Virus record (IMG/VR): IMGVR_UViG_3300030389_001299
Coordinates: 1 to 33,771 of that record
DNA from: a virus
Strand: one strand, 5' to 3'
Length of the DNA: 33,771 nucleotides
The notes under the pieces are model-generated. The model did not search any database. It saw only the letters and a list, made by a program, of their open reading frames with translations, and had not been told where the DNA came from. The position numbers and the translations under genes were made by a program. Positions 19,076-26,623 of the stretch are shown here, piece after piece. Position 1 is the stretch's first letter. The number at the start of each line of letters is the position of its first letter.

Positions 19076-20284
19076 CCGAATAACATAAGTACCTTTTGGA
19101 TTGCTACGCAGAAGTAAATACTCAACAGCATACCTCATCGCATCGACACCGTGATTGTAAGCATCTCTCGGCTTGACACCCCTGATATCCCAAACATAGT
19201 TGTTGAATTCTTTGACAAGGTTTTCTCCATCCAAGTTGATGTTGTAATCCTGCATCAAAGCAATACCTGTTACAATACTGCCCTTCTTCTTGACAGTGGC
19301 AGTGCAATTCAACCCTCTTGAATTCAGCTCGGCAATCAGACGAGGTTCGCTGGAGTCTACAACAATAAGTCTTTTTCCTGCATATCTTAAACATAAGTCA
19401 TAAATATTTGAAGTAACTAACCCTTTTTTATAAAAGTGTTCCTTAACCCAAATAATCTTTCTAAGTTTATCTACTGCAACTTCTGTAAGCACAGACTCAT
19501 CTCTAGCAAATCCAATGTCTAATCCAAAACAACTTATTGGTATATCCCTATTGAATTGTCCGATCTGCCAATCTTCAAATACAACTCCTTCAGCTTTCTG
19601 TAACCAACCACCCATTATCTGGTGCTGATACTTCTGTGGTCTTCTTACTTTCATTTCTTTTACTTGATTTACAAAAGACTCTGACAAATGTTCTTCGTTA
19701 TCCAAGTAGGTAGTATGAATATACGTAACCCCATCTTTAGACCCATTGAATCCATCAGCAATACCTCTATTCTGAAAGAACCTCTGATATACCCAATGCT
19801 CTTTTGTGGTGGGATTTAATATAAGTAAAACTCTATTAGTAGATATTTTAGATCTGATACTATAATCTATCTTATCAAAATTATCTTCTTCCATAAGCTC
19901 CTCTGCTTCATCAAGCACAAAAGTATTTACACCACTAATAGATTTTAGTTTGGCAGTCTGATCTCCACTAGCAGTTTTTATGCCTGAGAAATATATAGAA
20001 GAACCAGTGACCTTATTTTTGATTTCATATTTGGTGACCTCAAAGTTTTCTATCACTCCCATTAAATTCAGTTTCTCTACAAACTCAGGAATAATCGACA
20101 TAGAGGCAGAAGTCATCGTATACCTAGTAAAGAGTACCCTGTTGTTCTTTTCATACGTTAGAAGTGCTAAAAATACCGTTACAGCAAATGATTTACCTGA
20201 TCCTCTACCACCAGTAATTACGACATATCTATCCTTTGTCTGAAACAGACTTTGATACTTTGGGTTTAGATTGAGCTTTTGCAT
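19073..20284 (-). CDS. terL: Terminase large subunit
   Basis: 403 residues. ATPase domain: Walker A GGRGSGKS (25-32), Walker B VLDEAEE (123-129), coupling motif LILNPT (about 154-159). RNase H-like nuclease domain with three Asp: GLDIGFARD (Asp256), IVVDSSEPR (Asp310), NHGVDAMRYA (Asp381). It packages DNA into the prohead through the portal and cuts the concatemer. The start overlaps the end of the 64-aa gene by 56 bases. The nuclease half has noticeably higher G+C than the rest. The stop codon sits inside the last repeat of cluster B. Confidence 0.95.
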   Translation of the reverse strand: MQKLNLNPKYQSLFQTKDRYVVITGGRGSGKSFAVTVFLALLTYEKNNRVLFTRYTMTSASMSIIPEFVEKLNLMGVIENFEVTKYEIKNKVTGSSIYFSGIKTASGDQTAKLKSISGVNTFVLDEAEELMEEDNFDKIDYSIRSKISTNRVLLILNPTTKEHWVYQRFFQNRGIADGFNGSKDGVTYIHTTYLDNEEHLSESFVNQVKEMKVRRPQKYQHQIMGGWLQKAEGVVFEDWQIGQFNRDIPISCFGLDIGFARDESVLTEVAVDKLRKIIWVKEHFYKKGLVTSNIYDLCLRYAGKRLIVVDSSEPRLIAELNSRGLNCTATVKKKGSIVTGIALMQDYNINLDGENLVKEFNNYVWDIRGVKPRDAYNHGVDAMRYAVEYLLLRSNPKGTYVIR

Positions 20285-20423
20285 TGTCTTTTGCTACTTT
20301 TTCTATGTCTTTTGCGTTAGAGGGAAGAAGAGATAAGAACTTAAGATAAGACAGCATTTGGTCTACTCTAAGCTCCAATCTCTTAATCTTTTTGTTCATT
20401 TGTATTAGAGTCGATTCTTTCAT
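20229..20423 (-). CDS. Small coiled-coil protein between terminase genes (64 aa)
   Basis: 64 residues from ATG 20423, or 56 from ATG 20399 (MNKKIKRLELRVDQMLSYLK), which reduces the overlap with terS from 41 to 17 bases. One amphipathic helix with leucine repeats (residues about 10-35), then a basic Lys/Ser-rich tail. It overlaps both terminase genes, so it is translated in the same mRNA. It could be a terminase accessory subunit; no family recognised. Start uncertain. Confidence 0.6.
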   Translation of the reverse strand: MKESTLIQMNKKIKRLELRVDQMLSYLKFLSLLPSNAKDIEKVAKDNAKAQSKPKVSKSVSDKG

Positions 20424-20751
20424 TTTTAGGTGTTACATCTATTGTTTTAGGTCTAGCAAAATCTATGACAGGAATATTAACTTTTGTGTTAACATCTATC
20501 TGTTGCATTTCTTTTGGTTTACCATATCTATAATTCATAAGATAATCCCACATTTTAGGATTACCAGCTTTAGCTTCTTTGGCAATATGCATCCACATTT
20601 TCTCTGCACTACCAAAGTTCTTTCTAATCGCAAAGTCAATCAAACCAGTCATATTATCTGTGATAATCTTTCTAGGTCTACCTTGTCCTCTGCTGATACC
20701 TTTTACAGCACCATTGTTTTTTCTGCCATCTTGTTTTTTTATTTCTGACAT
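20383..20751 (-). CDS. terS: Putative terminase small subunit
   Basis: 122 residues. N-terminal part is basic with GISRGQGRPRKIITDNMTGL, an AT-hook-like GRPRK, then helices IDFAIRKNFGSAEKMWMHIA and MWDYLMNYRYGKPKE. R-Y-G-K-P at the end of a helical DNA-binding domain is a pattern I know from small terminase subunits and related phage DNA-binding proteins. The C-terminus is acidic and disordered. It sits just upstream of terL, as expected. TerS should recognise the packaging site; moderate confidence. Confidence 0.7.
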   Translation of the reverse strand: MSEIKKQDGRKNNGAVKGISRGQGRPRKIITDNMTGLIDFAIRKNFGSAEKMWMHIAKEAKAGNPKMWDYLMNYRYGKPKEMQQIDVNTKVNIPVIDFARPKTIDVTPKNERIDSNTNEQKD

Positions 20752-20813
20752 ACATCTATAATATAAATTAGTGCTATCAGTAAAGCACCTACTAAGTAGA
20801 ACGATGTTCCCAT
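20739..20813 (-). CDS. Possible membrane micro-peptide (24 aa)
   Basis: A 24-codon frame from ATG 20813, MGTSFYLVGALLIALIYIID and then VCQK, one membrane span. It starts 1 base after the previous stop and overlaps the terS start by 13 bases, so the fit between neighbours is tight. It is too short to judge by composition alone. Confidence 0.45.
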   Translation of the reverse strand: MGTSFYLVGALLIALIYIIDVCQK

Positions 20814-20814
20814 A

Positions 20815-21000
20815 TTAATTTTTTGTTTTCTTATAATCATTAAAAGCGTCAAGTATGCCTTGACAACATTCATATTGTTCCAAGTCTTCGTAATGTTTTA
20901 TAATAACTTTGATATCATCTTTCACAAGTAACCCTTGAACTAATGACATTATTATATCCTCGTAGCACTCTTTTCGACTTACTGTTAAAGTTTCTATCAT
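20815..21000 (-). CDS. Small hypothetical protein (61 aa)
   Basis: 61 residues, helical and acidic: MIETLTVSRKECYEDIIMSL, then GLLVKDDIKVIIKHYEDLEQ and YECCQGILDAFNDY. Three Cys, including a CC pair. The ATG overlaps the exonuclease stop as ATGA. It is in the recombination/terminase boundary. No family recognised; a helper of the exonuclease is possible from position only. Confidence 0.65.
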   Translation of the reverse strand: MIETLTVSRKECYEDIIMSLVQGLLVKDDIKVIIKHYEDLEQYECCQGILDAFNDYKKTKN

Positions 21001-21764
21001 AATACAAATTCTCTATACTTTGGTTCAAACACAGTTTGACCTTTCTCAATTAGTTTATAGTTTTCTATGCCATCCATTACAATTTGTTTGCCACTCAAAT
21101 AAAATTCTTCACTTATAGTATAGAAATCAAAATCACCAGTATTTCTATCTACTGCTATAAATGTCCAGTTTGTATAATCTATATCAAACAATTCTGTATA
21201 GATATATACTTGAGCTGCATACCCATAATCTCTAGCATCCCATTTAAATCCATTTAGGTTTCTACAGGTTTTTAAATCTACAATATAACCATCACCTAAA
21301 ATATCAGCCTTAGCTCTAAAACAATAACCATTTATCATACCAACTGTTGGTATCTCTGTTTGACTGTGTTCAAAAATATGTTCTACTTTTCTGCAAGAAA
21401 GAAGCTGTTCAGCTATTTGTTTTACCTTGTAACGATCTGAAGTTAAATAAACTTTACCGTGTTTCTCTTCTGCTTCTTGCCAAACCTTTCCTGATCTTCT
21501 TGGTACATCTACAAAGACTTGTTTATTAAATACATCAGGTTCTAGTAAATACCAGTGAAACAAACTGCCAAAATCAAACTTACTATCACTGACACCTGTT
21601 GAATTTATGTATCTAAAGTAATCATTAGGTTTGTTTGCCAGTACTTTTATAGATGAAGAGGAGAGAGAATTTTTACCCATATAGTCATAGTAAAACTCAT
21701 CATCATACATATTCGTTTCCAACTCTTCCTCTCTCCAAAGCTCTCCATCTAATGTAACTATCAT
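20997..21764 (-). CDS. RecE/exonuclease VIII-type PD-(D/E)XK exonuclease
   Basis: 255 residues. The core order fits the PDDEXK exonuclease family (DUF3799 type): SSSSIKVLANKPNDYFRYIN at 36-54, FGSLFHWYLLEP with His70, RAKADILGDG with Asp154, IVDLKT with Asp163 and Lys165, and YAAQVYIYTE with Gln185 and Tyr187. It would degrade dsDNA 5' to 3' and make single strands for the ERF annealing protein encoded at the start of the same gene block. The ATG follows the previous stop TAG with no gap. Confidence 0.85.
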   Translation of the reverse strand: MIVTLDGELWREEELETNMYDDEFYYDYMGKNSLSSSSIKVLANKPNDYFRYINSTGVSDSKFDFGSLFHWYLLEPDVFNKQVFVDVPRRSGKVWQEAEEKHGKVYLTSDRYKVKQIAEQLLSCRKVEHIFEHSQTEIPTVGMINGYCFRAKADILGDGYIVDLKTCRNLNGFKWDARDYGYAAQVYIYTELFDIDYTNWTFIAVDRNTGDFDFYTISEEFYLSGKQIVMDGIENYKLIEKGQTVFEPKYREFVL

Positions 21765-21884
21765 CTATTTTTTTTTCTCGTATACAACGTGATTATTTTT
21801 TCTAAGTAATGTTTTCGCTTTTTCTATTTTTCTTTGTTTCTTTCTGTAGTGTTCAAAGATGTGATTTGTGATTACGTTTCTCAT
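21765..21884 (-). CDS. Small basic protein (39 aa)
   Basis: A 39-codon gene, MRNVITNHIFEHYRKKQRKI followed by EKAKTLLRKNNHVVYEKKK. A basic helix with a hydrophobic face. It overlaps the previous gene as ATGA and abuts the exonuclease start, so it is co-translated with both. The final three Lys are encoded by nine A. No family recognised. Confidence 0.65.
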   Translation of the reverse strand: MRNVITNHIFEHYRKKQRKIEKAKTLLRKNNHVVYEKKK

Positions 21885-21997
21885 TTGTTGTTATTTTCTG
21901 ATTCATATAAATGTTCTTGTTCTTCCCACTGAATTTGTGGTCTTGTTTCTTCACCCAACATTTCTTCCTCTTCTAATAGTTTTTTTATTTTACCCAT
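21881..21997 (-). CDS. Small acidic protein (38 aa)
   Basis: A 38-codon gene, MGKIKKLLEEEEMLGEETRP, then QIQWEEQEHLYESENNNK. Basic N-terminus and acidic body with a central P-Q-I-Q-W strand. I recall short phage proteins with a similar M-G-K-I-K-x-L-L opening in Bacteroidetes phages. The start lies one base after the previous stop. Function unknown. Confidence 0.65.
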   Translation of the reverse strand: MGKIKKLLEEEEMLGEETRPQIQWEEQEHLYESENNNK

Positions 21998-21998
21998 A

Positions 21999-22178
21999 TT
22001 ATAGTTTTAAGATTATATATTTTAAGATTGATTCTATCCCTTTTAATATTTTATTAAGTGGATATTCTAGTAGATAGTAAATAATATTTGACAATACTTT
22101 TACTAAACAAAATATAACCAATAATACAAAAGCTATAATTAAATGTGGTAATCTTAATAAGATTTTAAATGCTTTCAT
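21999..22178 (-). CDS. Small membrane protein (59 aa)
   Basis: A 59-codon gene with a long hydrophobic segment (residues about 8-38, containing HLIIAFVLLVIFCLVKVL) and a second amphipathic, basic segment up to the end (KILKGIESILKYIILKL). One or two membrane spans; Arg/Lys at the start suggest the N-terminus inside. A TAGATTTG box lies 16 bases upstream of the ATG. No family recognised. Confidence 0.65.
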   Translation of the reverse strand: MKAFKILLRLPHLIIAFVLLVIFCLVKVLSNIIYYLLEYPLNKILKGIESILKYIILKL

Positions 22179-22194
22179 ATTTTTGCTTATGACA

Positions 22195-22202
22195 CAAATC
22201 TA
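22195..22202 (-). promoter_or_regulatory. Possible internal promoter (-7 box TAGATTTG)
   Basis: TAnnTTTG on the minus strand, 16 bases before the 59-aa gene, within a 45-bp gap. No TTG is found at the expected -33 distance, so it is weak evidence. Confidence 0.35.
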
Positions 22203-22223
22203 TGAAAAATATTTTATATAAGA

Positions 22224-22382
22224 TTATTTACTTGGATCAAACGTACCTTTCCATATAGATTGACATACTGCATACCTCTGATCTCTATTACCAAATTCAG
22301 ATATCATCTTTGCATTATTCATACATCTTCTATTAAAGTCCTTTTTCTCTTCGTACTTTTTGGGTTTCATTCTAAGTGGCAT
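22224..22382 (-). CDS. Stand-alone RCM/AVC/W-motif protein (52 aa)
   Basis: A 52-codon gene. It contains DFNRRCMNNAKMISEFGNRD followed by QRYAVCQSIW. The F-x-x-R-C-M...E-F...Q-R-x-A-V-C-x-S-x-W signature is one I know from short domains in many tailed-phage proteins, including C-terminal parts of prohead proteases, but here it forms an entire protein. Two conserved Cys suggest a metal or disulfide link. It lies 3 bases past the MazZ-like gene. Function of the domain is not established to my knowledge. Confidence 0.72.
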   Translation of the reverse strand: MPLRMKPKKYEEKKDFNRRCMNNAKMISEFGNRDQRYAVCQSIWKGTFDPSK

Positions 22383-22385
22383 AAT

Positions 22386-22736
22386 TTACTTTTTAGTTTT
22401 CTCTAATTCCTTTTGAAGATTAGCTAAAGCTCTCCAAGCTACTTTTGTTGAATGACGTATACCATCATCATCAAATGTACCTGCTTGAAGTAAATGTCTA
22501 CTTAGTGCATCTAATTCATCTCCTGACTTAGATCTATCCCAATGTAATTCTTTATCAGGATTATGTTGATTGTTACCAACATAACTACATTTAGATATTT
22601 CTCTAATGGCATCAGGAAAGTATTTTAAGACACCACTATAAACTGGCATAGACTTTCTATCTTCTTTTGAAGTAACTATACCAGTATCATTTTGTACGTA
22701 AACCAAACCTGTGATTTCATCTTTCACCACTCCCAT
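22386..22736 (-). CDS. MazZ/DUF5664-like dATP/dGTP diphosphohydrolase
   Basis: 116 residues. Recognised by RKSMPVYSGVLKYFPDAIRE (27-46), GNNQHNP (54-60), LHWDRSKSGDELDALSRHL (64-82), then DDDGIRHSTKVAWRALANLQ. Acidic residues Glu46, Asp67, Asp73, Glu74 and Asp76 are candidate Mg ligands. The family belongs to the all-alpha NTP pyrophosphatases; some members (MazZ) feed the pathway for 2-aminoadenine DNA by making dGMP. No PurZ gene is in this window, so here it may serve general nucleotide-pool control. Confidence 0.8.
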   Translation of the reverse strand: MGVVKDEITGLVYVQNDTGIVTSKEDRKSMPVYSGVLKYFPDAIREISKCSYVGNNQHNPDKELHWDRSKSGDELDALSRHLLQAGTFDDDGIRHSTKVAWRALANLQKELEKTKK

Positions 22737-23125
22737 AATATATCTGAATCGTTTATTGATAAATATGTAACCTTTTTACTGACTATTGAATTGTCAGAAA
22801 AATCAGTAGTTTTTCTAATGTCTTTCATTTGCCAGTCAAGATACAACATTTTATTGATATTAAATCTATAGATACCTTTGGGTGTTGAATTTATGTACAT
22901 AGGTGTTTCAAATGTAGAATCACATTTTTTCCTAAGTGCATCGTATTTTATAAACTCGAGAAGTAAATTATCATAATGGGTTCTTCTACACTTAAGCTCT
23001 ATTCTATGATTAGTCATATAGTCATAGCAATCCCATTTACTCATTGGATCTGATGCTTTAACTAAATTGCTGTATTTGTTTTTTTGCAACCAATTAAATA
23101 AATCTTCTTCCTGCCAATTATACAT
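22724..23125 (-). CDS. PD-(D/E)XK-like nuclease (putative)
   Basis: 133 residues. KWDCYDYMTNHRIELKCRRT gives a D...E-L-K order (Asp32 or Asp35, Glu43, Lys45), which is the PD-(D/E)XK active-site layout of small restriction-type nucleases. N-terminal helix with EEDLFNWLQKNKYSN. The C-terminal half is strand-rich (GIYRFNINKMLYLDWQ). It overlaps the preceding Cys-rich gene by 8 and the MazZ-like gene by 13 bases. Could degrade host DNA or act in recombination or branching; target not visible. Confidence 0.65.
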   Translation of the reverse strand: MYNWQEEDLFNWLQKNKYSNLVKASDPMSKWDCYDYMTNHRIELKCRRTHYDNLLLEFIKYDALRKKCDSTFETPMYINSTPKGIYRFNINKMLYLDWQMKDIRKTTDFSDNSIVSKKVTYLSINDSDILWEW

Positions 23126-23540
23126 TATATTGGTTATATAAATCCTCTAGCCTACTTAGAACATTGTTTACAAAACAAGGTGAACAATTTGTAGGCTCAA
23201 CCTTTTGTACCTTTTGAAACACCCTGTGATAAATATTGATAAATTTAATTTGCTCTTCAGGTGTAATTTGTGACTTTCTTGTTTTAAAGTAATTATCTAG
23301 ATAATTATACTCATCTTCATTTAAACATTGTGGTTGCATATAAGGAAACATTTTATTTAGTTTCTCTTTTCTTTCTTCACATCCACAATCTTCACCAAGT
23401 ATCCACTTAGCTACTTTATCTATACCGGTAGCCTTAAATACTTTTTCTACTGTATCACCTAAACCTTTACTGGTCTTTTTTGCTTTTGAGGTACTCGTAC
23501 CACTCTTCTCTAACTTCTGATCTAATTTTTTCTTTGCCAT
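23118..23540 (-). CDS. Cys-rich conserved phage protein (140 aa)
   Basis: 140 residues. Basic Lys/Ser/Thr-rich start (about 1-27), then LGDTVEKVFKATGIDKVAKW, then ILGEDCGCEERKEKLNKMFP with a CxC pair, a third Cys in MQPQCLNEDEY, and CSPC near the C-terminus. The block GDTVEKV-to-CGCEERKEKLNK is one I recall from Bacteroidetes phages and prophages. Five Cys suggest a metal site. It overlaps the sigma-like gene by 74 bases. Function unknown; perhaps a partner of the sigma-like factor or nuclease, from position. Confidence 0.7.
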   Translation of the reverse strand: MAKKKLDQKLEKSGTSTSKAKKTSKGLGDTVEKVFKATGIDKVAKWILGEDCGCEERKEKLNKMFPYMQPQCLNEDEYNYLDNYFKTRKSQITPEEQIKFINIYHRVFQKVQKVEPTNCSPCFVNNVLSRLEDLYNQYNV

Positions 23541-24003
23541 TTTTTAATGTGTTAAATATTGAACTTAAACTTATTTTCGTAACAGATGCTATCATTCTCA
23601 TAGACATTTGCTTTTTGAAATGTATCTCCCATAGTTTCTTATCATACCAATACCATTTTCCTACTATGTTTTCTATTTTAGTAATTAACTTATCAAATGC
23701 AGTTTCGTAGTCTATCTTGTAATTTTCATCTGCACCAATATGAAAATTATCTATAGGTAAATCTTTTTTTAACTTATGATATCCTGATAGAAATAAATTA
23801 CGTAAAGTCACATACACATAGTAAGTGTTTACATTGTTCTCGTCATACATAATCTTATCTACCTTATCAACATACTTAGTAAGCCTTATATACATACCTT
23901 GTACCAATTCATTTGCAGCATCATCATCACATCCAAACGATTTTGCCATATGAACCCAGTCTTTATGTTTTTCTGCTAGTTTATCTATTAGTCTCCCCAC
24001 CAC
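23467..24003 (-). CDS. Sigma-70-like factor / sigma-fold transcription protein
   Basis: 178 residues with a GTG start (24003) that overlaps the preceding 56-aa gene by 16 bases. Residues about 24-45 (GCDDDAANELVQGMYIRLTK) resemble sigma region 2.1-2.2 of ECF-type factors, where D-A-x-D/E-L-V-Q is typical. Residues about 125-160 (LWEIHFKKQMSMRMIASVTK and then SLSSIFNTLKNGKEKI) form a helix-turn-helix like region 4. A role in switching host RNA polymerase to phage late promoters is plausible. Similar proteins are common in flavobacterial phages. The DNA element it reads is not known. Confidence 0.72.
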   Translation of the reverse strand: MVGRLIDKLAEKHKDWVHMAKSFGCDDDAANELVQGMYIRLTKYVDKVDKIMYDENNVNTYYVYVTLRNLFLSGYHKLKKDLPIDNFHIGADENYKIDYETAFDKLITKIENIVGKWYWYDKKLWEIHFKKQMSMRMIASVTKISLSSIFNTLKNGKEKIRSEVREEWYEYLKSKKDQ

Positions 24004-24158
24004 CAGTGAAAAGATATACCTACAACTCCTATGAAGAATTGTATCATATACTCTTTACTCAAGTCTTTCGGATGTGGATTGTCTTCAGTGTTCATATCTG
24101 TATCCCAATAGTTGATGCCTACACATAAACCATAAATGGGAAAGAATTGTATATACAT
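23988..24158 (-). CDS. Small Trp-rich hydrophobic protein (56 aa)
   Basis: A 56-codon gene, MYIQFFPIYGLCVGINYWDT, then an acidic middle part (NTEDNPHPKDLSKEY) and a hydrophobic end (MIQFFIGVVGISFHWWWGD). The two hydrophobic halves could pair at a membrane. Start 6 bases after the RusA-like stop, end inside the sigma-like gene. I recall phage proteins with the same I-x-F-x-G-x-x-x-G-x-N-Y-W-like opening, but no function. Confidence 0.65.
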   Translation of the reverse strand: MYIQFFPIYGLCVGINYWDTDMNTEDNPHPKDLSKEYMIQFFIGVVGISFHWWWGD

Positions 24159-24163
24159 AATTT

Positions 24164-24628
24164 TCAGTCTTCGTTATACTGTTTTATAACAGCTTCTATT
24201 CTAGGATTTTCCCTATCTATTCCTCCGTATTTACAAGTAATCTTTTTTACAGTTTTTGTATCATCACTAACAATACAATTACTAGATGTCATTGTATCCT
24301 GAAAGAATTTATCTACGACTGATATTACGTTCATCAGATCTCTTACTCTGCTATCAGGTGCAAAGTAAGTGTAATCTATTTCTACCTCACTATTAAATTT
24401 AAAATCTAATCTTTTGCTTACGTTTTCCTGAAAAGCTTTTTTGATATCATTAGAGACAAAAGTGTTCCAATTTCTATATTGGTTTAGATTCAGATAGAAT
24501 CTTCTAAGTCTTCTTTTACCTATTGTTATTCTAACTGGCAGAAGAACCTTTCTTTCCTTTTCTAAGTTCATCAATCTTTTTAAATGGTGTTGTTCCACCA
24601 AAGTAAAATCGTTGGCTTTTAATATCAA
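24164..24628 (-). CDS. RusA-like Holliday junction resolvase
   Basis: 154 residues from ATG 24628, or 135 from ATG 24571, which would reduce the overlap with the primase-helicase gene from 98 to 41 bases. RusA pattern: LPVRITIGKRRLRRFYLNLN near the start, LNQYRNW, then VEIDYTYF, RVRDLMNVISVVDKFFQDTM with Asp97, Asn100, Asp106 and Asp111, and NCIVSDDTKTVKKIT with Asp122 and Asp123. Such enzymes cut branched DNA before packaging. The shorter form fits the usual RusA length better. Confidence 0.78.
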   Translation of the reverse strand: MILKANDFTLVEQHHLKRLMNLEKERKVLLPVRITIGKRRLRRFYLNLNQYRNWNTFVSNDIKKAFQENVSKRLDFKFNSEVEIDYTYFAPDSRVRDLMNVISVVDKFFQDTMTSSNCIVSDDTKTVKKITCKYGGIDRENPRIEAVIKQYNED

Positions 24629-26270
24629 ATTCTATATCTTTTATTTCCTGTGGAATTCCTACCAACTTTTGTTTTTTGATCTTCTGTGAACCAAAGATAG
24701 CTTTCTTTGATGAATAATCCAAAGCTCTCTCAGGTCTCCATATAAATAGCACGTTGTCAGCTTTGTCTGCAAACGTACCCCCACCCTTGATTCTATTGCT
24801 ATCAGGCTTAATATATTTACCATTATCTTCTTTTGTTGGGGTGACTTGGTGTGCTACTAAATGTACCGATACTTTATAGTCTAATGCAAACCTTTTAAGC
24901 TCAGACATAAATCTTGATATATATAAATCTTCTCTTTCTCCTGCCCTCATACGGTGTTGAACTGTATTATATGGATCTATGATTAAGCTACGTATACCTT
25001 TTGTCTTAACTAAAAATCTAGCTCTATCAAATATAGTTTGCAGTTCAAAGTCTGCTCTAGGAAATATTATAAAGAAATGTTTTCTTACAAAATCCATAGC
25101 ATCTTTGTATTCTTTAATAGACATTTGATTATTCTTGTAAAATGGATCTGATGTCTGACCAACATACATTTCTATAATATCGTTAAAGAAATCATTGATT
25201 GGCATATTCTCAGGAGAAAATACAGCAAACTTCCAACCATCGTGATATGCCTTTAAAGTTGCCAGTTGATTCAGAAATAAACTTTTACCTTCGTTTTGAT
25301 ATCCTGTCCATATATTTACCTCACCTATTCTCCAAGTCCAAGCATTATCAATCTCTTTTACATAAGTAGTTGTACCTCTTTCTTGTCCATTGTGAAATCC
25401 ATCTATCATAGATTCACCTACATCAGTTACAGAAAATATACCTTCCTTTTTAGGTCTAGAAGCTATTTTAAGACGATTTCTGAGACTTTCTACACCTTCG
25501 TGGACTAATACCTCATTTGCATCTTTAAATGGCTTTAAATCGACTAATAAGCATTTTTCTGATTCAAACCTACGTATAAGTTCTTTTTGTAAGTTTCTAC
25601 CATTTTCATCTTCATCAGTGGCAATATAAATAACATCTGCATTTTTAAATATATCATAGCAATTAGTTAGGCATTCTAGTTTTTTATCTATGTTGCTATC
25701 TTTTGAATTTGGTGCTCCCATATTTACAGATGTATGTGATTTGATTCCTGCAACTTCCCAAGACAAAGAATCTATTTCACCTTCACATATAACTATTGTT
25801 TTCTGATCTACACAATTATCATAGTTGTATATAATAGATTCAGCATCTTTAGATTGCGTAAAGCTTTTACCATCTATACCTCTAGTTTTGTAGTTTATGA
25901 TCTGACCATCTTTAAAGTATGGAAACAAAATACTTTTGTCATTTCTAGTAGATACTATCTTATTGTTTTTTATAACCTCTTCTGTTATACCTCTATCTGT
26001 TAAGAACGATTTACCTTTTTCTGTCAAAGCAATCATATTAGATTTAGATGGTTTCTTGTACGTTTTAGCTATTGGCATAATTTCTATGTTATCTTTTATT
26101 TTACCTTTCCAACCACATTTATGGCAATAATATAAACCTTTAGATGGACTTACTGATAAACAAGGGTCTTTATAATGCTCTTTACCTAGTGTAAGACAAT
26201 TTGGACATCTCTGTTTTTGTTCATCTCTGTTTTGATTTACCCTTATACCTAAATCAGAAAATGTTTGCAT
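24531..26270 (-). CDS. Primase-helicase (T7 gp4-like)
   Basis: 579 residues, three parts. Zinc ribbon: CPNC (Cys22, Cys25) and CHKCGW (Cys49, Cys52). TOPRIM domain: ICEGEIDSL (Glu163, Glu165), TDEDENG (Asp219, Asp221), KDANEVL (about 249-255). RecA-like helicase: Walker A GYQNEGKS (323-330), Walker B SLIIDPYN (428-435), VHLVAHQ (469-475), and KGGGTFADKADNVLFIWRPE (495-514). It unwinds the fork and makes primers. No DNA polymerase is present in the window, so it must work with the host replicase. Confidence 0.92.
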   Translation of the reverse strand: MQTFSDLGIRVNQNRDEQKQRCPNCLTLGKEHYKDPCLSVSPSKGLYYCHKCGWKGKIKDNIEIMPIAKTYKKPSKSNMIALTEKGKSFLTDRGITEEVIKNNKIVSTRNDKSILFPYFKDGQIINYKTRGIDGKSFTQSKDAESIIYNYDNCVDQKTIVICEGEIDSLSWEVAGIKSHTSVNMGAPNSKDSNIDKKLECLTNCYDIFKNADVIYIATDEDENGRNLQKELIRRFESEKCLLVDLKPFKDANEVLVHEGVESLRNRLKIASRPKKEGIFSVTDVGESMIDGFHNGQERGTTTYVKEIDNAWTWRIGEVNIWTGYQNEGKSLFLNQLATLKAYHDGWKFAVFSPENMPINDFFNDIIEMYVGQTSDPFYKNNQMSIKEYKDAMDFVRKHFFIIFPRADFELQTIFDRARFLVKTKGIRSLIIDPYNTVQHRMRAGEREDLYISRFMSELKRFALDYKVSVHLVAHQVTPTKEDNGKYIKPDSNRIKGGGTFADKADNVLFIWRPERALDYSSKKAIFGSQKIKKQKLVGIPQEIKDIEFDIKSQRFYFGGTTPFKKIDELRKGKKGSSAS

Positions 26271-26300
26271 ATATATATATTATATATATAATTATATTAT

Positions 26301-26612
26301 TTATTTATTTTTATGTATAATATTGTTATGATATGTCGCTTTGACAGTTGGAGTAACATAAATCTTTCTATTTTTACCATACTTACCTGTGCTTCTAGTT
26401 ACCCTTTTTATTAGTTCTTTTTCCTCTAGTTTATTTAAAATTCTATATAGAGTTCTATCGTGTATATCTAATGTATCTGACATATGACTATTTGATACAA
26501 AACAATATTCTTTTTTATCAAGTGAGCATAAGTAAGATAAAACAGATGACTCCTTAAAGGATAAGGAGTCATCTAGATTTAATTGTACATTTACAAATTT
26601 TGTTTTAGTCAT
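26301..26612 (-). CDS. Winged helix-turn-helix protein (103 aa)
   Basis: 103 residues. N-terminal strand, then SFKESSVLSYLCSLDKKEYC, the recognition part SNSHMSDTLDIHDRTLYRIL, and the wing NKLEEKELIKRVTRSTG followed by basic KYGKNRKIYV. This is the plan of DnaD/replication-initiator-like or MarR-like winged helices that open many phage replication modules. It lies directly upstream of primase-helicase. It could recruit the helicase to the origin or regulate the block; the sequence does not decide between these. Confidence 0.72.
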   Translation of the reverse strand: MTKTKFVNVQLNLDDSLSFKESSVLSYLCSLDKKEYCFVSNSHMSDTLDIHDRTLYRILNKLEEKELIKRVTRSTGKYGKNRKIYVTPTVKATYHNNIIHKNK

Positions 26613-26623
26613 AGCTTAAGTTT

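Noticed and set aside
19122-19394. 90-codon minus-strand frame within terL
   Set aside because: Lies out of frame inside the nuclease domain of terL with its catalytic Asp residues; open because of locally higher G+C.
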